A stretch of 64,000 nucleotides of DNA from Niabella aurantiaca DSM 17617 (GTDB taxonomy: Bacteria; Bacteroidota; Bacteroidia; Chitinophagales; Chitinophagaceae). The notes beneath the pieces are model-generated. The model was not told the DNA's origin and ran no database searches. It worked only from the letters and a program-made list of their open reading frames with translations. Location of the stretch: positions 62,109 through 126,108 of the forward strand of contig NZ_KB893645.1 in the NCBI RefSeq assembly GCF_000374125.1, in the 5' to 3' direction. Positions 52,974 to 61,376 of this stretch are shown piece after piece (position 1 is the stretch's first letter; each line of letters starts with the position of its first letter). The position numbers and the translations under genes are program-made.

Positions 52974-53561
52974 ATGTATGCATATCTAAAAGGAAGCTTT
53001 GTAAGCAAGACCCCGTCCTCTGTAATTGTTGATGTGAACGGTGTGGGCTATGAAGTAAACATCAGCCTGAATACTTATTCAATGATTGAGGGCCTGGAGG
53101 AAGGGCTCCTTTTTATACACCTCATCGTGCGGGAAGATGCACAGCTGCTGTATGGATTTTCCGAACATAAAGAGAAGGATATTTTTCTGGGATTGATCAG
53201 CGTCTCCGGTATCGGGGCGGGCACTGCAAGACTGATCCTTTCTTATATGAAGCCCGATGAGATCGTTAAGGCCATTACCTATGGTGATGCAAAGAGCCTC
53301 GAACGTATAAAGGGTATCGGGAAAAAAACGGCTGAACGCGCTGTGCTCGAACTAAAGGATAAGCTGGGCAAGCTGCATACGGATCTGCCGGTGGAATTGC
53401 CGGCTGCTGCGGTTCCTTCTGTGCGGCAGGATGCAGTGGAGGCCCTGCAGGCATTGGGTATTCAGCGTTCACAGGCAGAGCAGTCGGTACAGCAGATCCT
53501 TACCCGCGAGCCGGAGCTCAGTTTGGAACAGCTGGTTAAAAAAGCGTTGAAGGGGGTTTAG
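52974..53561 (+). CDS. ruvA: Holliday junction branch migration protein RuvA
   Basis: A 195-residue protein. The OB-fold start (MYAYLKGSFVSKTPSSVIVD, then VNGVGYEVNIS) is followed by the helix-hairpin-helix pair (LISVSGIGAGTARLIL and LERIKGIGKKTAERAV) and the C-terminal domain that binds RuvB (VEALQALGIQRSQAEQSV). It binds Holliday junctions as a tetramer and recruits RuvB. A TAAATTCGC stretch, one base off the promoter consensus, ends 3 bases before the ATG. ruvB and ruvC are not in the window. Confidence 0.97.
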   Translation: MYAYLKGSFVSKTPSSVIVDVNGVGYEVNISLNTYSMIEGLEEGLLFIHLIVREDAQLLYGFSEHKEKDIFLGLISVSGIGAGTARLILSYMKPDEIVKAITYGDAKSLERIKGIGKKTAERAVLELKDKLGKLHTDLPVELPAAAVPSVRQDAVEALQALGIQRSQAEQSVQQILTREPELSLEQLVKKALKGV

Positions 53562-53567
53562 AACGGT

Positions 53568-53616
53568 TTGATGTTTCAGGTTTAACGTTTGCAGTTTAGG
53601 GCTCAATGCTGAAAGC
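53568..53616. repeat. Word repeat between ruvA and the VOC gene
   Basis: GATGTTTCAGGTTTAACG, GCAGTTTAGGGCTCAATGCT and GAAAGCT also occur, in the same order, at 62850-62950. Confidence 0.6.
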
Positions 53617-54084
53617 TTACTCAAACACCGACGGATCATTATTGATCTCGATCCAGTAATGGTCCGGGTCCCGGAGCCAGATCTGCTTTACACCATCCAC
53701 GCGGGTGGTAACGGCCGACCGTTTGCCGCTGACATCTTCGTAGGGAACCTTATTCCTGTTCAGCTTGCTGATAAAGTCTTCCAGGGAAGGTACGGAAAAG
53801 CACATATGGTTATTTTTAAAGTATTCCTTTGGCTTTTCAGCACCTAAAATAATGTGCAATGTGGTTTTGGGACCGGTCCTGAACCAGGCATGCTTGCCTA
53901 TTTTAAAAGGCTCTTCCACCTGTTCCAGCCCGATGATATCGGCATAAAAAGCGGCTGCTTTTTTCAGATCGGTTACATAAATGGCCTGATGGTTCGCCAA
54001 TACGACGGATTTTTTTTGTTCCTGTGCATGTAGGCTCATAGCTGAAAAGAAAATGAGAATAAGGATTGATTGAATTTTTTTCAT
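53617..54084 (-). CDS. Exported VOC-superfamily protein
   Basis: A 155-residue protein with a clear signal peptide (MKKIQSILILIFFSAMSLHA) and one glyoxalase/bleomycin-resistance type unit: ANHQAIYVTDLKKAAAFYAD with a candidate metal His, KIGKHAWFRTG, and the end LRDPDHYWIEINND with the usual metal Glu. VOC proteins are usually cytosolic, so export is notable. It could be a lyase, dioxygenase or binding protein; the substrate is unknown. The gene stands alone. Confidence 0.85.
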   Translation of the reverse strand: MKKIQSILILIFFSAMSLHAQEQKKSVVLANHQAIYVTDLKKAAAFYADIIGLEQVEEPFKIGKHAWFRTGPKTTLHIILGAEKPKEYFKNNHMCFSVPSLEDFISKLNRNKVPYEDVSGKRSAVTTRVDGVKQIWLRDPDHYWIEINNDPSVFE

Positions 54085-54180
54085 GACCGCAAAGCATTAA
54101 TAGGTCAAATGTATCGATTTTATAAATGAAAAGTAACACCGGCCTGTGGGATTCCGGATGCCGGTTTGGGGACGTTGTTA

Positions 54181-54228
54181 AAAACCTGTGAGGTCTGCAA
54201 TCCGCGGATTACAGACCCCACAGGTTTT
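54181..54228. repeat. 48-base near-palindrome downstream of the desaturase gene
   Basis: AAAACCTGTG (54181-54190) pairs with CACAGGTTTT (54219-54228), GGTCTG with CAGACC, and the centre AATCCGCGGATT is self-complementary; only two mismatches in all. It shares CCTGTNAGGTCT with 22829-22859. It could be a terminator for the desaturase, with AT-rich flanks. Confidence 0.65.
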
Positions 54229-54252
54229 TCCCGGGCAGTATAGATGCCTGCC

Positions 54253-55323
54253 TTACGGCCGGCTCAGGTCCTTTAAATAGGATACATGGGAAACAAAAGC
54301 ATGCCGCACCTGGGGATATTCTATATAGTTTACGTTAAACTCAGCACAGGTGTTTTTGATGATCTTATTGATCCGGGGATAGTGGATATGGGAAATCTTC
54401 GGAAAAAGATGATGCTCCACCTGGAAGTTGAGACCGCCCATGAACCAGCAGGCCAGCCTGTTCTTTGTGGCAAAATTGGCAGTGGTCTTCAGCTGATGGA
54501 TCGCCCATTCGTCATCGACTTTGTTATTTTGCGCGTTAACAACGGGAAAATGGGTATGCTCTACTGTATGCGCCAGCTGAAAAACGACACTCAGTACAAA
54601 GCCGGAAAACAGTGTATAAACAAGAAACCCGATTAACCAATCCTGGAAGCCCAGCAGGTAAATGGGGAACCCTACAAATAAAAAAATGTGCAGGAGCTTG
54701 AATCCCCAGAAGGTAATATGGTCCTTTGCTTTCATTTTCTTCAAAGGAATATCGCCCACTTTTCCGGTGAAATATTTTTTGTAGTCGGAAAAAAAGATCC
54801 AGAAAAGATACAACAGGGAGTAAGCAAGCCAGAAATAAAGATGCTGATACCGGTGCATTTTGTGGTACTTCTGGGATTCGCACAGCCTCAGGAAGGGCTT
54901 GGCATCCAGGTCATCGTCAATACCGTCGATGTTGGTATAAGCGTGGTGAATGACGTTGTGCTTCATTTTCCACATAAATGTATTGGCGCCCAGGAAGTTT
55001 AATGAGGAGGCGGCCAATGTGTTCACCCAGGGCTTGCTGCTGAAGCTTCCGTGTGCCCCGTCGTGCATGATGTTAAAGCCGATGGCGGAAGTAAACAAAC
55101 CCAGCAACAGGCATTCGCCGATTGCCCAGACGGTTGCGGGAGTGAAGAATACGAGGTGTATATAAGTGGCCAGAAACCCCACCACAAGGAACAAGGCTTT
55201 TGAATACAGGCGGAAATTACCTGTGCTGCGCACCCCTTTTGACGCAAAATAGTCGTGTATCCGGTTTTTGAGAACCGTATGAAATGAGGGAGGTGGAGGA
55301 GTCGCAAACTTTGGAAAGGCCAT
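54253..55323 (-). CDS. Acyl-lipid / acyl-CoA fatty acid desaturase
   Basis: A 356-residue membrane di-iron desaturase. Histidine boxes: HDGAH, HNVIHHAYTN and QVEHHLFP; the Gln in the third box is the mark of front-end (delta-5/delta-6-like) desaturases. About four membrane helices surround them, with no cytochrome b5 domain. It would desaturate membrane acyl chains using O2 and an external electron donor. The start at 55323 is preferred to one 9 codons upstream, which lies inside the promoter box. A near-palindrome follows it. Confidence 0.92.
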   Translation of the reverse strand: MAFPKFATPPPPSFHTVLKNRIHDYFASKGVRSTGNFRLYSKALFLVVGFLATYIHLVFFTPATVWAIGECLLLGLFTSAIGFNIMHDGAHGSFSSKPWVNTLAASSLNFLGANTFMWKMKHNVIHHAYTNIDGIDDDLDAKPFLRLCESQKYHKMHRYQHLYFWLAYSLLYLFWIFFSDYKKYFTGKVGDIPLKKMKAKDHITFWGFKLLHIFLFVGFPIYLLGFQDWLIGFLVYTLFSGFVLSVVFQLAHTVEHTHFPVVNAQNNKVDDEWAIHQLKTTANFATKNRLACWFMGGLNFQVEHHLFPKISHIHYPRINKIIKNTCAEFNVNYIEYPQVRHAFVSHVSYLKDLSRP

Positions 55324-55346
55324 TGTTAGAATTATTTTATTGGGCT

Positions 55347-55355
55347 GCAAAGGTA
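55347..55355 (-). promoter_or_regulatory. Promoter box of the desaturase gene
   Basis: TACCTTTGC on the minus strand is an exact TAnnTTTG box, 23 bases before the ATG at 55323. Confidence 0.65.
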
Positions 55356-55423
55356 ACTAAAATGCGTTAGCCTTCTGTGGCAAATTATGATAAAATATTT
55401 TCTTTTGTTTTAACATTTCTACG

Positions 55424-56167
55424 TCAGGTTTCGTTGAGGATCACCGGTGAGAGGTTTTCCAAACCGATCAGCTTGGTGGTGAGCAGGCCTTCTGCGTGCT
55501 TCACCCCGATGCGCTTTCCGAGCATCCGGCTTCTGGCCAGGATGCTTTCCCGGAAGTCCGGTGTGGAGATATAGGTTTGAGGCTCAGGATCATCGGTATT
55601 GGTTTTGCCGGTGTAGAACTGGGTTGCGTAAGCCTCAATGGCTTTCATTTTGAGGTCGATGACCGGCGTAATATCGATCAGGACATTGGGCTCGTGGTAC
55701 CAGTCCTGCATATACTGGAAAAAATAAGAGGGCCGCCATTTTGGTTGTGGAATGCCATCATCACCGGTTGTTTCAATTTTGGACAGGCCCGATAAAAAGC
55801 AGGCGTCATTGATCAGCTGCCCGGCACGGCCATGATCCGGATGGCGGTCTGCCAGCACATTGCCCAAAATGATATCCGGCTGGTATTTACGGATCGCACG
55901 GATCAGGCGGATCTGGTGCTCTTCATCATTCCTGAAAAAGCCATCCCGCATTTTCAGGTTCTCCCGTACGGACACGCCCATGATGCGGGCTGCTTCGGCC
56001 GCTTCCCGGTGACGGGTTTCACTGGTGCCCCGGGTACCCAGTTCCCCCTGGGTAAGGTCGATAATGCCGGCCTTTTTGCCGGACCGGATCTCTTTGAGCA
56101 GTGTTCCGGCGCAGCAGAGCTCCACATCATCCGGATGCACGCCAATTGCAAGGATATCTAATTTCAT
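55424..56167 (-). CDS. bshB1: Bacillithiol biosynthesis deacetylase BshB1
   Basis: A 247-residue LmbE-type zinc deacetylase. LDILAIGVHPDDVELCCAGT holds the HPDD zinc motif; DLTQGELGTRGT and the distal DRHPDHGRAG with its zinc histidine follow, as in BshB1. It removes acetate from GlcNAc-malate to give GlcN-malate, to which cysteine is added to form bacillithiol. A longer frame exists upstream but begins with an implausible hydrophobic stretch, so MKLDIL is taken. BshA and BshC are not in the window. Its presence fits the phylum. Confidence 0.93.
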   Translation of the reverse strand: MKLDILAIGVHPDDVELCCAGTLLKEIRSGKKAGIIDLTQGELGTRGTSETRHREAAEAARIMGVSVRENLKMRDGFFRNDEEHQIRLIRAIRKYQPDIILGNVLADRHPDHGRAGQLINDACFLSGLSKIETTGDDGIPQPKWRPSYFFQYMQDWYHEPNVLIDITPVIDLKMKAIEAYATQFYTGKTNTDDPEPQTYISTPDFRESILARSRMLGKRIGVKHAEGLLTTKLIGLENLSPVILNET

Positions 56168-56278
56168 GAACGAGTGTTTGTTTTTTTCGGGCTGTAAGAA
56201 ACTCTTAATACACCGGCAAAGAAACAAAAGAAAAAGCAAGAAAGTTTAAAGCGGGGCGGGAATTGAGCCCCGGTGGTT

Positions 56279-56310
56279 CCGGCAGGAGCGATCCGGATCG
56301 CTCCTGCCGG
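56279..56310. repeat. 32-base perfect GC-rich palindrome
   Basis: CCGGCAGGAGCGATCC is followed at once by its exact reverse complement, with no loop. It lies in the 264-base spacer between bshB1 and the TlpA-like gene, upstream of bshB1. Confidence 0.75.
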
Positions 56311-56431
56311 GTAGCGGACGGCCCGGGATGGCGAAAAGGAGCCTTACAAACCTGACGGTTGCCCGTTAACTGCAAAGAGCGGAAGAGACGGAGGTTTCAA
56401 TGCTGTCCTGCTCACAGGTCCTTTCTGCGTT

Positions 56432-57475
56432 TTAGAGAAATGCCTCAATATCTTCCTCGGAGGGTACAAGATCCAGTATTTTCACGAGTTTTTTGTTTTT
56501 ATTGAGGAGAACGCGGAAAGGTACCCATTTGAGGTTATAATATCGGGCAAGCTCCGAGTCAAAGCCTTTTAGATCGGATACATTGATCCACCGGTCTATT
56601 TTATCTTCCTTAACGGTTGCTAACCAGTCTTCTTTGCGCTTGTCAAAGGACACGGATACGATTTCAAACCCCTTGCCGGCATACTTTTCATATAATCTGG
56701 TAAGTGCGGGATGCCCGGCCCTGCATCCCGGGCAGGTGCGGTAGCCGATATCGATCAGGATCAGTTTTTTGTTTTTAATATCGGAGAGTTTAAAAGCAGC
56801 ACCGTCAATCGTTTTCATGCTGAAGTCATAGAACCGTTTTTCGCCGGTCAGTTTTTCTTTTCTCTTAAAGTCTTCCTGTATGACTGCAATTGCTTCGTTA
56901 TTTTGTTGCTTTTGGTCAAGCAGGCCAATATATTTTTTAGTTGAAGCGTCACTCACATAAGAGTAGGCTTTGCTGATCAGGTAGGGCGCCAGGACATGAT
57001 GCGGATATCGCCGCAACACGCTATCCATGTACCGGGTTATCCTGAGTTGCTTTTTGTTTTCGTTAAAGGAAGCATCGGTTTTTTCATAAAGCCTTTCGAT
57101 CAACCCGTCGTACAATTTTGAGTCCTGAGGGCCATCCAGTATTTTGCCCAAAAGCACGATCAGTTGGTTGCCTGCAGCGTCGGGAACCATTGTTTCTTTA
57201 CAGGTAATCGTATAGGTACCGGGTTGTAACCAGATTACATAAGCCATCTGGGAATTTGCGGACCAGATCTGCGTGTACCTGGAAGCGCTGATGGTATCCT
57301 GGTATTCAAATGACCCGTCCTTGCTGACCGGCACTTTTACGCCGTTGAAGCCAAACCGTATATAATTGGAATAAGTTACCTGCTCAATTTTTCCGTGTAC
57401 AATAACTTTTTTTTGCTGGCCAAACAAGGCGGCAATATTCAATAGGGCGATAAGCAGCAGTATGTTCTTTTTCAT
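56432..57475 (-). CDS. TlpA-like thiol-disulfide oxidoreductase with N-terminal DUF4369
   Basis: A 347-residue exported protein: signal peptide (LLIALLNIAALFGQ), a DUF4369 domain (about residues 22-115: KVIVHGKIEQVTYSNYIRFG, DGSFEYQDTI), a helical middle part and a thioredoxin fold (from about residue 215) with the redox motif TCPGC. DUF4369-thioredoxin proteins are common in Bacteroidota, usually held at the outer membrane or in the periplasm. The CPGC form is typical of TlpA/ResA types. Partners are unknown. It is transcribed alone. Confidence 0.88.
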   Translation of the reverse strand: MKKNILLLIALLNIAALFGQQKKVIVHGKIEQVTYSNYIRFGFNGVKVPVSKDGSFEYQDTISASRYTQIWSANSQMAYVIWLQPGTYTITCKETMVPDAAGNQLIVLLGKILDGPQDSKLYDGLIERLYEKTDASFNENKKQLRITRYMDSVLRRYPHHVLAPYLISKAYSYVSDASTKKYIGLLDQKQQNNEAIAVIQEDFKRKEKLTGEKRFYDFSMKTIDGAAFKLSDIKNKKLILIDIGYRTCPGCRAGHPALTRLYEKYAGKGFEIVSVSFDKRKEDWLATVKEDKIDRWINVSDLKGFDSELARYYNLKWVPFRVLLNKNKKLVKILDLVPSEEDIEAFL

Positions 57476-57667
57476 GAATGGTTGTTAATGTTGAATCGTT
57501 ATATAAATGCCCAGCTATCAGCAAACAGGATAGCAATATAGTTATTTTATATAATAAGAAAACATAAAATCCACAGGGCCAATCGGGGTATATTAGAAAA
57601 ACGGAACAGGCACCTGCAACGGAAAAAAGAGTGGTTGGGCGCGGACCTAAAACCCCACCGCCTGCTG

Positions 57668-60295
57668 CTATTTGATCTTATCCCGGATCTCTTGCAGCTT
57701 CAGCAGTGCTTCCACAGGCGTAAGCCGGTTGATATCGATATCGGTCAGTGCCTTCCGGATGGCATCAAAGGTTTCGCTGTGCTCGTCAAAGATCGACAAC
57801 TGGAATTTTGGAGCGTTGACCTCTTTGATCTTATCCCTGATGGTTCCTGCATCTCCGTCTGCTTCATGCATATGTTTATTCTCCAGCTGGCTGAGGATTT
57901 CATTGGCCCTTTGGATAAGGGCCGGCGGCATACCGGCCATTTTGGCCACATGGATCCCGAAGCTGTGGGTGCTGCCACCCCGGGCCAGCTTGCGAAGGAA
58001 GATGATCTTATTGCCGATCTCTTTATTAGTAACGTGGTAGTTTTTTACCCGCTGCAGCTTTTCTTCCAGCTCATTGAGCTCGTGGTAATGTGTGGCAAAC
58101 AGGGTCTTGGGTTGATGCGGCGATTGGTGCAGGTATTCTGCAATGCTCCAGGCAATGGAGATACCATCGTAGGTAGAAGTGCCCCGGCCGATCTCGTCCA
58201 GCAGCACCAGGCTTTTATCGGTAATGTTGTTGATGATGGAGGCGGTCTCATTCATTTCCACCATAAAAGTGCTCTCCCCGCCGCTGAGGTTATCGGATGC
58301 GCCCACCCGTGTAAAGACCTTGTCGGTCAGCGAAATGCTGGCCTCCGTAGCGGGTACAAAACTGCCCATATGGGCCATAAGGGTAATGAGCGCGGTCTGA
58401 CGCAGCAGTGCCGATTTACCGCTCATGTTCGGACCGGTAAGGATGATGATCTGCTGGTCGGTCTTATTCAGTTCAAGATCGTTGTGGATATATGTTTCCC
58501 CAACGGGCAGGTTGCGCTCAATAACCGGATGGCGCCCTCCTTTTACACTCCAGACCACTTCTTCATGAACGGTTGGTTTTTTATACTGGTAGTGGATGGC
58601 ATTGTGGGCAAAGCAGCCCAGGCAATCCAAAATCGCGATCAGGTTGCCATTTGCCTGCACCGGGGCCAGGTAGTCGGATAGTTCTGTCAGCAGTTGGTCG
58701 TATAATTGCTGCTCAAGCTGTAAGATCTTTTCCTCGGCGCCTGTGATCTTTTCTTCGTACTCCTTCAGCTCGGGTGTTATATAGCGCTCCGCATTGGTCA
58801 GCGTTTGTTTGCGGATCCAGTTTTCAGGCACTTTGTTCTTATGTACATGCGTTACCTCCAGGTAATAGCCGAATACATTGTTGAACCCCACTTTCAGGGA
58901 GCTGATGCCGGTCAGCTCTGCTTCCTTTACCTGTAGCTGGGTCAGGTAAGCTTTCCCATCCCTGGAGATGGTGCGCAGCTCATCCAGTTCTTGCAGTATG
59001 CCGCTTTGGATCACGCCGCCTTTGATGATCGTAGCGGGCGGCTGCTCAACGATCTCTGCGGTGATCTTTGCCGCAATGACGGGGCATGGATTCAGCGCAT
59101 CACCGATCCGTTTCAGGTAGGGGTTGGCCTGGCCCAGGCATACCTGTTTGATGAGGGCTACCTGCTGCAATCCCCGGGCAAGCTGCAGCACCTCCCTCGG
59201 GTTGATCTTTTTGGTAGGTATTTTAGCCACAAGCCGCTCAATATCGCCACAGAGCTTAATGGCCTGTATCAATGACTGCCGGAGCCCGGGGTCTTTGATC
59301 ATGACCTCAACAACATCCAGCCGTTCGTTTATTTTATGGATGTCGATCAGGGGGAAGATGATCCACCGCCGGAGCAGGCGCGCGCCCATCGGAGACACGG
59401 TATTGTCCAGCACTTTCAACAGGGTATGACCGTCTGCCGGCCCGCCTGCAAGTTCCAGGTTGCGGATGGTGAATTTATCCATCCATAAGAATTCGTTCTT
59501 ATGAATGCTGCCGATGGAAGTAATATGCTGCAGGTTGGGGTGCTCGGTATCTTTGAGGTAGTGGATCACAGCGCCCGCTGCGGTAATACCGTGCTCCATT
59601 GTTTCGATCCCAAATCCTTTCAGCGAATGTGTCTGAAAATGTTTTAACAATACATCCGCCGCATAATTTTTGTCGAAGATCCATTCATCCAGTGTATAGG
59701 TATAGGTTTTGCTGCCGAAATATTCTTTGTATTTCTTTTGCTGGTGGCGCTGGAACACAACCTCGGCCGGGCGGAAGCTTTGTAAGAGCTTGTCGGCATA
59801 TTCGCGGTCGCCTTCGGCTGCAAAGAATTCCCCGGTAGAGAGGTCGAGGAAGGCAAGGCCAAACTGGTCATCGTCCGCAAAATGAATGCCCGCCAGAAAA
59901 TTATTGCTGTTGTGCTCCAGTAGTTTGTCGTTGATTGCTGTTCCGGGCGTCAGCATTTCCGTAACCCCTCTCTTAACGATCCCTTTTGCCTGTTTGGGGT
60001 CTTCCAGCTGATCACAGATCGCCACGCGGTAGCCGGCTTTCACCAATTTGTGCAGGTAGGTATCCAGCGAATGGTGGGGAAAACCCGCCAGGTCCAGGGA
60101 TGCGGCGGCCCCGTTGTTTCTTTTGGTAAGCGTAATGCCCAGCACCTGGGAGGCAATGACGGCTTCCTGGCCAAAGGTTTCGTAAAAATCGCCTACACGG
60201 AACAGCAACACGGCATCGGGGTATTTTTGTTTGATTGCCTTGTGCTGCTGCATCAGCGGGGTATCCTGTGGGTTATGATTCTTTGCCTTTGCCAT
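57668..60295 (-). CDS. mutS: DNA mismatch repair protein MutS
   Basis: An 875-residue protein: mismatch-binding domain with FRVGDFYETF (the Phe-x-Glu probe), the lever and clamp, and the ATPase domain with Walker A TGPNMSGKSALLRQ, then DEIGRGTSTYDG and THYHEL. It recognises mismatches and starts repair with MutL. A frame three codons longer starts at a TTG inside the promoter box at 60301-60309, so the ATG at 60295 is chosen. The box lies only 5 bases upstream of the ATG, which suggests a leaderless message. Confidence 0.97.
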   Translation of the reverse strand: MAKAKNHNPQDTPLMQQHKAIKQKYPDAVLLFRVGDFYETFGQEAVIASQVLGITLTKRNNGAAASLDLAGFPHHSLDTYLHKLVKAGYRVAICDQLEDPKQAKGIVKRGVTEMLTPGTAINDKLLEHNSNNFLAGIHFADDDQFGLAFLDLSTGEFFAAEGDREYADKLLQSFRPAEVVFQRHQQKKYKEYFGSKTYTYTLDEWIFDKNYAADVLLKHFQTHSLKGFGIETMEHGITAAGAVIHYLKDTEHPNLQHITSIGSIHKNEFLWMDKFTIRNLELAGGPADGHTLLKVLDNTVSPMGARLLRRWIIFPLIDIHKINERLDVVEVMIKDPGLRQSLIQAIKLCGDIERLVAKIPTKKINPREVLQLARGLQQVALIKQVCLGQANPYLKRIGDALNPCPVIAAKITAEIVEQPPATIIKGGVIQSGILQELDELRTISRDGKAYLTQLQVKEAELTGISSLKVGFNNVFGYYLEVTHVHKNKVPENWIRKQTLTNAERYITPELKEYEEKITGAEEKILQLEQQLYDQLLTELSDYLAPVQANGNLIAILDCLGCFAHNAIHYQYKKPTVHEEVVWSVKGGRHPVIERNLPVGETYIHNDLELNKTDQQIIILTGPNMSGKSALLRQTALITLMAHMGSFVPATEASISLTDKVFTRVGASDNLSGGESTFMVEMNETASIINNITDKSLVLLDEIGRGTSTYDGISIAWSIAEYLHQSPHQPKTLFATHYHELNELEEKLQRVKNYHVTNKEIGNKIIFLRKLARGGSTHSFGIHVAKMAGMPPALIQRANEILSQLENKHMHEADGDAGTIRDKIKEVNAPKFQLSIFDEHSETFDAIRKALTDIDINRLTPVEALLKLQEIRDKIK

Positions 60296-60300
60296 GGAGC

Positions 60301-60309
60301 GCAAAAATA
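60301..60309 (-). promoter_or_regulatory. Promoter box of mutS, adjoining the start codon
   Basis: TATTTTTGC on the minus strand is an exact TAnnTTTG box; five bases separate it from the ATG at 60295. Confidence 0.6.
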
Positions 60310-60454
60310 GGGTAAAACCGCGTTTGTTCTGGCAGTAACAGCGGGCAAAAAAGAAGGGTCCGGCGCGGCGGTATATCGATAAACGAATTGATTTACAAGG
60401 ATATTTCCGGTTGTGGCATAATTGTTGGGCATGGTTCTTTTAAATAGATAGTTT

Positions 60455-61024
60455 ATGAAAAAATTATTGCTTTCAACCGTAGTTCTTGCTACGATGGCAT
60501 TGACTGCGCAGGCGCAGACCCAGAAAGGATATTACATTATCGGCGGTAGTATTGCAGGTATTAGCGGAAACACCACTGAGAAAAGCTTCAAACTGAATTT
60601 GTCGCCCAAAGCAGCCTGGTTTATACAGGACAACCTGGCATTAGGAGGTGAACTGCGTTTTGGGATTGATGCCGGCCGCGGCCGGGGACCTTCTTTTAAT
60701 TATTTTGTAGGACCTATGGCACGGTATTATTTTGGTGAGGACCAGGTGAACCTGGTAAAGCAGACCCGCTTTTTTGGGGAAGCAAATGCCGGGGTTGGCG
60801 GAACAAATGGGGGCGGAAGTTCTACAAATGGCTTTGAGGGCGGCATCGGGCCGGGTCTGGCTTATTTTGTAACGGAAAATGTGGCCCTGGAGCTGTTGGC
60901 AAAAGCCAATTTTATAACCGGCGCCGGCGATAAGAGCGCCGCATTTGCTCCGAGCCTGAGCCTGGGCTTCCAGATCCATTTGCCGGGATCGAAGCTGAAA
61001 CAGGTACGCGATGAAATGAAATAA
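60455..61024 (+). CDS. Small outer-membrane beta-barrel protein
   Basis: A 189-residue protein with a signal peptide (LATMALTAQAQ, mature from about residue 22). Alternating polar/hydrophobic strands with aromatic ends and Gly-rich turns (LALGGELRFGIDA, FFGEANAGVGG, PGLAYFVTENVALEL) suggest an eight-stranded OmpA/OmpW-like barrel (OMP_b-brl). It ends SLGFQIHLPGSKLKQVRDEM, so it lacks a terminal Phe. Function unknown. The transcript ends in competing hairpins at 61061-61110. Confidence 0.82.
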   Translation: MKKLLLSTVVLATMALTAQAQTQKGYYIIGGSIAGISGNTTEKSFKLNLSPKAAWFIQDNLALGGELRFGIDAGRGRGPSFNYFVGPMARYYFGEDQVNLVKQTRFFGEANAGVGGTNGGGSSTNGFEGGIGPGLAYFVTENVALELLAKANFITGAGDKSAAFAPSLSLGFQIHLPGSKLKQVRDEMK

Positions 61025-61060
61025 ATAAGAACGCGCTGTTTGTTATAGCAGAAAGTGATA

Positions 61061-61110
61061 AAAGACCGTCTCAAGGTATTTGGGGCGGTCTTTCCTTTTG
61101 GGAAAGACCG
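61061..61110 (+). terminator. Two mutually exclusive hairpins after the barrel gene
   Basis: CGGTCTTT at 61086-61093 can pair with AAAGACCG upstream (61061-61068) or, as part of CGGTCTTTCC (61086-61095), with GGAAAGACCG downstream (61101-61110). The first fold is followed by CCTTTT, the second by no T-run. The rest of the 352-base spacer to 61376 shows no gene. Confidence 0.55.
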
Positions 61111-61376
61111 TGAAGGGGAGGTGTATGAATGTAGCTATATCCTTCGGCTTGCTTAGCGTTGTCGGTCCTGATCTCCTGTTTTTTAGGGTTACTGACATAG
61201 CGGGCAGGTCTGTTGCTGCCGTCCCTTATCGTTTCCATCCCGGAAAGCCGTTACTATGTGTTCTGCTGCCCGGCGCTGCTTCCAGCCGGCTCCATTTTTG
61301 AATGCCTGCTTCACTGCGGCCGGTTGTTTAAGTCGGTTCAGCGATGACAGGGCCCGATAATGCAATTTTTTTATTT

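Noticed and set aside
57635-58681. A 348-codon open frame on the plus strand opposite mutS
   Set aside because: Antisense shadow of the MutS ATPase domain; no own promoter or domain.
61080-61301. A 73-codon plus-strand frame after the barrel gene
   Set aside because: It begins inside the competing hairpins and has no family likeness or plausible promoter.
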